DNA from: Siphonodentalium dalli
Taxonomy: Eukaryota; Mollusca; Scaphopoda; Gadilida; Siphonodentaliidae
Assembly (NCBI GenBank): GCA_032622095.1
Contig: CP136063.1
Location: 180,773,956 to 180,837,955 of the forward strand
DNA: 64,000 nucleotides
Direction of reading: 5' to 3'
Shown here: in pieces, positions 55,527-64,000 of the stretch
Layout: each line of letters opens with the position of its first letter
Numbering within the stretch: position 1 is the first letter of the stretch
Notes under the pieces: generated by a model
The model's input: only the letters and a program-made list of their open reading frames with translations
Databases searched by the model: none
What the model was told of the DNA's origin: nothing
Program-made: the position numbers and the translations under genes

Positions 55527-56359
55527 CTGGAAAACAAATGTGTGCAAAAATAACAATAAATAAAGTAACTATAAAATAATTTATAAAACAAGAATCAAAC
55601 CATATAGTGTGGTCGTCGGGAGGTTGAACCCGGAATTTTTTTTTATAAAGCTGGTTTTGGTCTCATTTTGCGCGCAAAAGTATCAGGAATAACATATCCA
55701 AAATCCGCTAAAATCCACCTTGGGGAAAATTCAGGATTCAAGATGGCGTCCAATGTGGCGGCCAACGATTATAAATATTCCCCAATCAGCATTAGTCCAT
55801 TGTGAGGTAGGGGTAATGAGTTTGCTCTCGTACAAATGTCATCACGTTTGACAAAGGATTCCACGGGAGTCACACTGACCAAATATCAGTCACAGAGTCA
55901 AAAGATGGCAACCAAAATGGCCGCTAAAATGACAATTATTTATTTTGTTTATTTTGTTGATCGAAATCAGCCAGTGATGACCAGAATGAGAAATACTTCA
56001 TGATTTCGACACTTGTGTGTCAAATATATCATTTATACTCAGACCTCACCCTCGTCATCTATCAGAACCTCTTCCGAATTCACGCAGCCCTCTCCACGAC
56101 AATCTCCACAAGCGATAACACATTTCAGACCATGTTTGCGACATGTACACACATTGGTGTCACATGGTTTTTTTATGACATCTTACACTAGCACCGTACA
56201 AACTTGAGCAATTCGTCTGGGGCTGCATTCTGGTCAGTCATGACTGGGGAAAGATCCTCACCACGTCGTTCCCAACCCCACCCCTCAGCATTCAATATGT
56301 CATTATTCAGTGTATAAGATCGGTTGATAACCCCGCCCAGAATCTGCTACTTCTACGGG

Positions 56360-56875
56360 CTACATGGAAGCCATGTTCCTCACACACTGATGTACCCAAC
56401 GATGCTTCACTGGTAATTCTAGCATCATTTGGAGATATAGTCTGCAGCTCTTTGCGTAATTTATATGACTAGTGGCTGCGAAGAGGTTCAGCATCTTCCC
56501 TAATGTTACAATATGCAGATTCCAATCCCCTGTTCGCTCAGCACGGATGAAGTTCTTTATGGTTTGCACATAATCCATATACTGCACCCACAATTTTGCT
56601 GTGAGGGATTCTTTGACAAGCAGTGATTTATAACAATTGATACATTGCTCGACCTTCAACAGTTCAGTTGAGTCCGCAGCCGTGGATATAGGAACAACAC
56701 CAATTTCAATCTCTTCACGCAGTTTTTGTATTTTGTCCATTTCACTCTGGTGCATTTTGCCCATCGTGTTTTCACCAACAACGTGTACATCACCCTGTTG
56801 CAAGTGTGAGGCTTCTATGTCATCTTGTTCCATTACCGATGTCCGCAGAACTGCCATCCTTTTCAACTGGGACAA
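56360..56875 (-). pseudogene. Transposon protein, C-terminal segment
   Basis: It contains LWVQYMDYVQTIKNFIRAER, TGDWNLHIVTLGKMLNLFAA and TSHINYAKSCRLYLQMMLEL, typical of the C-terminal part of the same family. It ends at a stop at about 56360 and the remaining expected C-terminus is missing. Confidence 0.7.
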
Positions 56876-56979
56876 CTTCAGCTATCAACTTATTGAAAAG
56901 CGCAATGCCCTCGACACTGCCTTTCCAGATATCATATGGGTCACTGTGGTCTGACCGTACACTTTCTCCAAAGCTTCTT

Positions 56980-57285
56980 CTAACCCGACCCCTTCATCAT
57001 CGAACCGATACTCCCCATGAAGCTCATTACAGTGTGAAATCCGCCCAGCCTACACACTATGTTCATCGACTTAGAACTTATTATGTTTACAGCCTTGAGC
57101 CACAACGGCTGGTCGAAAGTGATACATGGCATGTGGATGTTCAATCTACGTGCCTGTTCCTCAACATAAATGAGTGTAGAATAAATGCAATCGTCATCTG
57201 ACAGATTCAGATCGATGATGGGAAGGAACATAACATCTGATTTCTCAGCGGTCAGAGTGTCGTCCTGCGAGTAAGCACTTTGCAT
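56980..57285 (-). pseudogene. Transposon protein, fourth segment
   Basis: It contains ITFDQPLWLKAVNIISSKSM followed by NIVCRLGGFHTVMSFMGSIG, with MMKGSG at the end. It is a clear continuation of the central segment in a shifted frame. The match stops at about 56980, and the sequence to 56876 is in another frame. Confidence 0.7.
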
Positions 57286-58169
57286 GAAACCTGACCAGTT
57301 CGTGCTAGGTCTGTGCTGAGGTCAGATGGGAGGGTATATGGTGTGGCCAAATGAAGAAGAGGTTTCAGTTTGATATTGGAAATTCCTTTGCCAATAACAT
57401 CAACATATTGGGAGATGGACACTCCTTTGTTTTTCACGAGCTCATCAACCCTCAACCGCTTTTGTCTCATGATTACACGCGATTTCATGTTCAGTGCTGA
57501 TTGATTCATGGGTGCAGATATTGCAACTATCCCCATTCCATGGAAGGTCCCCTTGCCATCTAGAGTTGCTATGTTGTGGTCGACATTATCTGCCACCCAC
57601 TGAACGAAGGCACCGAGTGCATAGTCAGTTAGTATTTGACTGGGCGTTTCGATCTGAATGACGGATTGCTTGTACCTCTCAACTTCATCGTGGGTAACAG
57701 AGAATCCCAACCGGGATAACTCGTTCACTAGCCATTTGGAACCAAACACATTGTCCATTTCTACACCCAGTCCAAACAGCGTTGGTGTTATAACCGAATG
57801 TGGAAGAGCACCCTGTACAATGGAATGACCGATGCTATTCTGCTTGACATCGGACGGAATTAAAATCTTTAGTAGGCTTTGCAGGTGATTCGGGATCCAA
57901 TTTCGCCCCTGACTAATAATAGATATAGCGTCACTGGGTGGATAAGATTCGCGACTGTAATCGGCCTCCCTTATTTGTGCTTTTATTATTCTTGCTGCAG
58001 TCAACACAATCCTGTCTGCCTCCTCATCTAAATCCTGTTTTTTATCAGTGTAACACTTTTCATTTATAATGAATTTGGCCATATTTCGAAAACAAACGAC
58101 ATCCTTCCGTCCCTTAACCTCGGCGAAGAAAATGAATTCTGCATAGTATTCCTCTGAGTTACCTTTCAA
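57252..58169 (-). pseudogene. Transposon protein, central segment
   Basis: It contains GNSEEYYAEFIFFAEVKGRK, LPHSVITPTLFGLGVEMDN, FVQWVADNVDHNIATLDGKG and TFHGMGIVAI. The ADNVDHN...DGKGTFHGMGI block is the most conserved part of this family, and its aspartates are candidate catalytic residues (inference). The frame breaks near 57260-57285. Confidence 0.7.
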
Positions 58170-58348
58170 ACCTCTGACTCGCCTGCGAATTCAACCATTC
58201 TGGAATGTAACTCACTAACAGTGTATAATTCAGCACCAGCTTCTGTCTCGAGCCAATTACAAATCGTTTCGAACCAATGTTTCATACCCTGATCTGATCT
58301 TCGACCTGCTTTTCCTGTCTCGGGTTGACTCACATCCTTGCCTTGCAA
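58166..58348 (-). pseudogene. Transposon protein, second segment
   Basis: It contains MKHWFETICNWLETEAGAEL followed by YTVSELHSRMVEF. It continues the N-terminal segment after a break near 58350-58380 and runs into the next segment at 58169, with an overlapping frame. Confidence 0.6.
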
Positions 58349-58381
58349 GAATCGAGTCAGATATCCGTGGTGGTAAACGGC

Positions 58382-58900
58382 CTATGCTGCTACCAAGTCA
58401 ATGCGCCCTTGAATGCGCTTCTCCACGTCATATGCTAAAGCATCCTGTCTGTGCGCACAGCATTGTAAGAGCTTGTCCCTGAAAGGGATGGTCTCTACTT
58501 GGCTCATTGGTGTGGACCTATCTGGGTGTCTAACATCAGTGCTTGTATGAACTCCACGTATTAAGCAGTCTTCTGCTATATTGATTGGCGTTGCATCAGA
58601 TCGTAGTCTTTTCGCTTCTGAAACCACCAAATTATCTTGTGTCTTTCTTTTTGTGTCGGTAAAATCTCTCCGGCAACCTGCATGCACCAGCACTTTGTCG
58701 ACAGGCGTCACCTGGCTGCGCGCGGTGAGGTATTGTTTCAAATTAGGTCGCCCCCGTTGTCCGCAAAAGCTTATGAGAGTCACAATACCTTTTGCCCCCA
58801 CCTTTACCGGTGGATCATTAACAAAACCACATATGACACAGAGGTCTTCAGCTGGGTTAAGCTCATCGCCGACGGTACGATTGTCGGCCATTATCAACAA
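58382..58900 (-). pseudogene. Transposon protein, N-terminal Cys-rich segment
   Basis: It starts MLIMADNRTVGDELNPAEDL and has CVICGF, FCGQRGRPNLKQYL and VHAGCRRDFTDTKRK, a Cys/His arrangement suggesting zinc binding. This opening is common to the transposon-derived family to which the downstream segments belong. Confidence 0.65.
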
Positions 58901-59889
58901 TGAGAAATGAAATAGAGCGAGAATAGATATGCAATAATAAAACAGAACACGAGAACAACGAATGAAGCAATCAAATTAACCAAAACAAATCTCCTGCGTA
59001 CGTTGTTTCAACAGGAAACATGTGTCCGACTCCTAAAAAAGCTACTTTTACAACTTTCACAATTAGAGATACAAATCGAAGTGATATATTAGAAACAACT
59101 GAACAATGCGACTTGTGGTTTGCACAACTGCAGTGAAGTGCGTTATGTCGTTCTATGATAACGTGCTTTATCACTGGAGCGCACACATGGCTTATTGTGG
59201 TGTTTTCCTCCAACGCTCACAAAACGCTCTTTATGTATGGTATTTTACTCAACGCTCTTTATTGGTGGGGGCAAATATGGCTTACACTGTGGTGGGTCAT
59301 GTTGTCGTATCATCATATGACAATTATCCATGCGAACTTGCCACGAATTAGTGGTTTGCGAGCTAACACAAGTAAACTGTTTGTATTTATCTGCATTACG
59401 AAATTTTGTGGCATAATGACGAAACGTCCTGTATTCAAATGACTGTAAAAAAAATTCCCCAAAGCGGATTTTAGCGGATTTTGGATATATTGTTGTCCAA
59501 ACATTCCCGGGCAAAATGACACCAAAACTGGCTTTATAACAATTTTTTCTACGTTCACCCTCCAAAATCACCACAACGACTATACTAATAGATGGGGAGT
59601 CGAGTTGCAGTAGCTATGCCAAACATGAACTTGGATTGAAAATGCATTAATTGTAGCTGGCTATCATATACAGACCTTGAATTGGAAATTTTTCTTGTAT
59701 GGCATTGCTTTAGAATTGCATGAATTCTATATGGCTTCTGTGGCTTTTTCTAAGGCATCGCCTTTTGTCGTAGTTAATTTCAAGGGCTGCATACACAACA
59801 CTGTTCAGGAAGTCTAACAAACCAAATATTCTCCTGCGAACCGACCTCATAAAAACTATTGCGCTATCAATCAAAGGAATAAACCACTT

Positions 59890-60115
59890 AAGGGCCCAAA
59901 ATAAGTGGACCTGGCCGGTTTTCATACTTGATCAAGACATTGTTGATCAACTCTGATATCAACAAAATCTGTTGATATTTGTTAAAGCTAATGCACTATC
60001 ATGACCAATGTTCATGAAAATAAACTAGTTAAGGGTCGTAACTTGTAAGGCAGACTTGGCCAGTTTTTGAATATGATCAAGACACTGTTGACTCAGTGTT
60101 GAGCAAGTTTCAACT
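59890..60115. repeat. Repeat split by the 60.1-kb element
   Basis: AGTGGACCTGGCCGGTTTTC and ATCAACAAAATCTGTTGATA recur at about 60910-61190 (GGTGGACCTGGCTGTATTTG; ATCAACAAAATCAGTTGATA). The pearl-like element and a type B MITE fragment lie between or inside the copies. Confidence 0.5.
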
Positions 60116-60905
60116 AGAGGTGTGACTGTCCCAATGGGACTACGGATACCCCCCTGTTTTTAAAATACTAAGATGTTTCACATGTCAGTAAACATTTAGT
60201 TAAAATAATAAAATAACAGTTCCCATTGCAGGTGTACAACCATAACCCTAATCTTAAACCTATTGACCGAAAAATGTAGGAATAAAAGCTTGGACAAAAT
60301 TGTGTATGTTGCGAAAAAAAAATCTAAGTCGAAAAATGGGAATAACTCCACACAAAAAATGTCGGACAGACGTCATAATCACAGATGCACAGGTTCCCAT
60401 GGTACTAAATATCAGTGCCAAGATTAAAAAACATTGACCGAAAAATGTAGGAATAAAAGCTCGGACAAAATTATGCATGTTGCAAAAAAAGTTTCTAAGT
60501 CGAAAAAGGGGGATAACTCCACCAAAATATGTCAGACAGACGTCATAATCGCAGGTGCACAAGTTCCCGTGGTACTAAATATCTGAGCCACATTTTTAAA
60601 AAATTGACCGAAAAATGTAGGAATAAAAGCTCGGACAAAAGTATACATGTTGCGAAAAATTTCTAAGTCGAAAAAGGGGAGATAACTCAAAACAAAAAAA
60701 GTCTGACAGACGTCATAATCGCAGGTGCACAGGTTCCCATGGTTGTTGATGTCTGTGCCAAGTTTCACGTAAATTGATCAAAAAACGACAGAGAAAAACT
60801 CCGGACAAATTTGTGTCCACGGACGGACGACGACGAACGGACGGACGGACGGACAAGCTGACTCCAGTATCCCCCCCCCCTAACTTCGTTGCGGGGGGTA
60901 TAAAT
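60115..60905. mobile_element. Pearl/HINE-like element, copy with about 170-bp core units
   Basis: It opens with GACTGTCCCAATGGGACTAC, GGATACCCCCC. Three consecutive units follow (about 60260-60435, 60435-60605 and 60605-60775), each with TTGACCGAAAAATGTAGGAA, TAAGTCGAAAA and AGACGTCATAATC. It ends with GACGGACGACGACGAACGGA, a (GGAC)n run, and the hairpin CCCCCCCCCC-TAACTTCGTTG-CGGGGGGTATAA. Confidence 0.7.
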
Positions 60906-60944
60906 ACTGTATATCAACAAAATCAGTTGATATTTGACCTTATA

Positions 60945-61035
60945 AGCCAGTGCATTCTCTTATATATGGGAAGCTCCCTATGCATATATAAGAGAATGCA
61001 CTGGCACATGATATTTAATGCTGCACCAGCATCCA
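60945..61035. repeat. Type B MITE fragment (one hairpin)
   Basis: AAGCCAGTGCATTCTCTTAT and AGCTCCCTATGCATATATAA then GAGAATGCACTGGCACATGA; only one hairpin and one flank remain. Confidence 0.6.
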
Positions 61036-61675
61036 GCGCAGCTGGAGGTCACAAAGGACTGTAATTCTGCCCAAAGCAGGTGGACCTGGCTGTATTTGAG
61101 CTCGATCAAGACATTGATCGACATTGAGCAAATCTCTTATACTGAATATCAACAAATATTTGTTCAAGTTAGTGAGCTATAACCATCTGTAGACACCCTC
61201 CGCCTGTTCGAAAACCGATCTCACAACCGATCTCACCAACCTATAGGTCATATGTTTGAAAAACTCAACCAAACGAGAGGCCGATCACGATCGGCAGATG
61301 TTTAACCCATACCTTGGCGATAGCGATCAGCTATTTTTATAAATCCTTACATCAACCTTTTCATGAGTGCTAAAGTTTCAACAATTCACACTTAATATAG
61401 TGATCGTGCGAAAAATATTTAGTTATCACATTGTGTCAACAGGATTGGTGGAGGATGTTAATATTTTTAAGCAAATAAACCAAATGACCCTCACTATGCA
61501 GGTTAGGGGTGTGTTCTCATCAACTATGCCATCAACTACATGTATAAACATAATCAATTGAAATATTTGAGTTATCAAATCATATAGAATGGGGTTAATC
61601 TTACCCAAACTAATGAACTGATAAACACAAAATAGTCTATACAAAGCATGTCATTGGATTTAAAAACCCATACAA

Positions 61676-63145
61676 TGAAAGTGTCAATGACACTGTAGCT
61701 CAACTTAGGTAGGGGAATAATTTAATGGTTGACAGTAAATGGAGGAATAGGAAAGGTGCTAATTTAAATGTCTAACCTGCGCCAAAGGATTTAGTGATGC
61801 AAAGAGTAAAATACAAGATGGCTTCTGGTGGCCATTTTTTTTGGCCAATTGACCCCAAAAGAACTCGTTCCCATCTACGTATAATTGTTAACATCCATGA
61901 CAAATTTTATGAAGATCTGACCAAAGCTACAAATTTCATGATGATCAGACGAACAGTACGACCTGTAGACCACGCCAATGGATTGAATTTTGAAATCCAA
62001 GATGGCCGCTGGCAGCCATGTTTTTTGGCCGAATGACCCCACAATGATTCGTTCCCATCTACATGTCAATGTCAACATTCATGATAAATTTCATAAAGAT
62101 TAGACCAAAGGTACAACCTGTAGCCCGTGCCAAAGGATTTAGTCATGCAAAGAGTAAAATCCAAGATGGCTGCTGGTGGCCATGTTTTTTGGCCGAACGA
62201 CTCAAAAATCACTCGTTCCCATCTACATGTCAGTGTTAACATCCATGACAAATTTAATAAAGATCAGACCAAAGGTATGACCTGTAGCCCACACCAAAGG
62301 ATTTAGTCATGCAAAGAGTAAAATGCTGGTGGCCATGTTTTTTGACCGAATGACCCCAAAACGACTCCTTCCCATCTAAATGTCATTGTTATAATCCATG
62401 ACAAATTTCATGACCATCTGACCAAAGCTACGACCTGTAGCCCGCACCAAAGGATTTAGTCATGCAAAGAGTAAAATCCAAGATGGCTGCTGGCGGCCAT
62501 GTTTTTTGACCGAATGACCTCAAAACGACTCGATCCCACCTACATGACAAATTTCATGATGATCAGACGAACAGTACGACCTGTAGCCCGCGCCAATGGA
62601 TTGAATTTTGAAATCCAAGATGGCCGCCAGCGGCCATGTTTTTTGGCCGAATGGCCCCACAATGATTTGTTCCCATCTACATGTCAATGTCAACGTTCAT
62701 GACAAATTTTATAAAGATTAGACCAAAGGCAACCTATAGCCCGCGCCAAAGGATTTAGTCATGCAAAGAGTAAAATCCAAGATGGCTGCTGGTGGCCATG
62801 TTTTTTGGCCGAACGACTCCAAAATCACTCGTTCCCATCTACATGTCAGTGTTAACATCCATGACAAATTTCATAAACTTCCGACCAACACAACGACCTG
62901 TAGCCCACGCCAAAGGATTTAGTCATGCAAAGAGTAAAATCCAAGATGGCTGCTGGCAGCCATGTTTTTTGGCCGAACGACCCCAAAATCACTCGTTCCC
63001 ATCTACATGTCATTATTAACATCAATGACAAATTTCATGATGATCAGACAAACAGTACAACCTGTAGCCCGCGCCAATGGATTGAATCTTGAAATCCAAG
63101 ATGGCTGCCAGCGGCCATGTTTTTTGGCCGAATGACCCCAAAATT
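61676..63145. repeat. Long tandem-core array, about 8 units
   Basis: It starts AAAGTGTCAATGACACTGTA, then repeats units of about 150-165 bp: GATTTAGTCATGCAAAGAGT, AAAATCCAAGATGGCTGC, GGCCATGTTTTTTGGCCGAA, CTCGTTCCCATCTACATGTC, CATGACAAATTTCAT. Two unit flavours alternate (TTTAGTCATGCAAAGAG versus ATTGAATTTTGAAATCC), so the higher-order period is about 310 bp in places. Confidence 0.8.
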
Positions 63146-64000
63146 AGGGTTGAAACGATTAATCGACTAGTCATAGACGACGCTGAAATGTCAGAACGTC
63201 GACTCTGAATTTTGCCGTCGACTAGTCGGAATATAGTGTATTAGTTTCATGTATAACGTTTTCAAGATCGATTCCGGCATAAACGGTGTTAACTGCGCGT
63301 AAGTTATGGTAAGTATAACGTTTGGTGGCACCCAGAATTGACAGTGTTATTAGTATAGACACACACGGACCGGTGACCCGACTATTAATTGGACGAATGA
63401 AATTGACAACACAATGTCTCACTCGTTGTTTGAGGTCAAAGACATGATGGCAATGATAGACGCGGCTTTGTAGTTTGTCCGAGACCGCTTTGATACAGAC
63501 ACTGTGTATATTTCCATTGATCTCGCACCGTCAGATTATGATGCGACGCTGGGTGAAGGTCGCTTAAGGTGACGTCATTGGTGCTACCGTATATAAATGA
63601 TACTGACATTAAGAACTGGCTATCGTGTTCTACAATGTAGCCTATACTATAGGGCGTATTTAGTCGGAACATTAACATTTTATAGTGACACCGCTCGGCA
63701 CCGGTTTATTGGTGATCACGTGACTAAACGAAATAATCTCGAACGCTGATATTAAATTTAAAACCTGTAAAATGATCGTGTATCTAATCATTATCCACCA
63801 CATGTCTAATTATATAATTACATTCAGTGTGTTGGATAAATATCAAGATGTTTACAGTATTATTTCCCAAATAAATAGGTGTGTATGCAGGGAAATGCGC
63901 AACGCAATAGAACGCCATTGCATCAGTCATCAGTGTACGCCATGTACGATGAATTTTCCGTCCAATGTTATGTTTGAAAGTTTTGATATCGGGTACCGAC
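63146..64000. other. No gene recognised; start of a hAT-like MITE
   Basis: AGGGTTGAAACGATTAATCG then ACTAGTC at 63146 resembles the 11780-11870 repeat and common hAT-MITE ends. The remainder has no supportable exon, so the RASA1 N-terminal exon was not seen here. Confidence 0.35.

Larger units (their letters stand above)
55605..59586 (-). mobile_element. DNA transposon with long imperfect TIRs and a broken multi-segment protein
   Basis: The left end (55605 onward: TAGTGTGGTCGTCGGGAGG, AAAGCTGGTTTTGGTCTCAT, ATATCCAAAATCCGCTAAAA) matches the complement of the right end (ending 59586: AGCGGATTTTAGCGGATTTT, AAAACTGGCTTTATAACA, CACAACGACTATACTA) over roughly 130 bp. A possible 3-bp ATA duplication flanks it. 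All recognisable coding fragments run on the minus strand in the expected order. The protein family is a multi-copy transposon family known from many invertebrates. I cannot assign the superfamily with certainty; an Academ-like element is one possibility. Confidence 0.75.

Noticed and set aside
59049-59450. Short frames on both strands near the right end of the 4-kb transposon
   Set aside because: They fall in the non-coding subterminal region and TIR, with no resemblance to proteins and no continuity with the transposon frame.

Overview
This window is metazoan nuclear DNA. It is AT-rich, has long introns with GT-AG boundaries, and is crowded with repeats. The one host gene I can identify confidently is a RASA1 (p120 Ras GTPase-activating protein) orthologue on the minus strand. 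I could place 17 consecutive coding exons between 55526 and 13461, about 697 codons. They run SH2, SH3, SH2, PH, C2 and then the first part of the RasGAP domain. Every junction keeps frame and has GT-AG boundaries. The N-terminal exon or exons lie beyond 55526, either unrecognised or off the right edge. The rest of the RasGAP domain lies off the left edge, so positions 1-13460 are most likely the start of one long intron.

Nearly everything else is mobile DNA. (1) 180-3421 is a decayed hAT transposon inserted into an older hairpin repeat, followed by a scrap of LINE reverse transcriptase near 3560-3730. (2) About 10020-10870 is a decayed DIRS-like tyrosine-recombinase fragment. (3) 55605-59586 is a roughly 4-kb DNA transposon with long terminal inverted repeats and a broken multi-part protein. 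(4) Elements with tandem core repeats, a GGAC-type microsatellite and often a C-run/G-run terminal hairpin recur near 6.5, 15.5, 21.7, 28.2, 50.6, 55.1 and 60.1 kb. This architecture resembles the bivalve pearl/HINE (Helentron-associated) repeats. Related tandem arrays sit at 4.7, 49.7 and 61.7 kb. (5) Two TTAA-bounded MITE families (piggyBac-like by their ends) are spread through the RASA1 introns, sometimes within 30 bp of an exon. (6) There is a TACAGTA-bounded foldback MITE family, and a family of about 96-bp imperfect hairpins that often bracket a shared core. (7) One tRNA-related SINE carries a clean 14-bp target duplication.

The organism is most likely a marine lophotrochozoan. The pearl-like elements point to a bivalve mollusc, but that is an inference, and another marine invertebrate cannot be excluded from sequence alone.

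The most interesting observations are: an unrecognised 135-codon ORF inside the RASA1 PH-domain intron, just downstream of a cluster of ETS-like CCGGAA sites; the hairpin-core-hairpin modules, including a roughly 750-bp inverted pair 18 kb apart; pairs of different MITEs sharing a single TTAA; and MITE ends lying against RASA1 splice sites.
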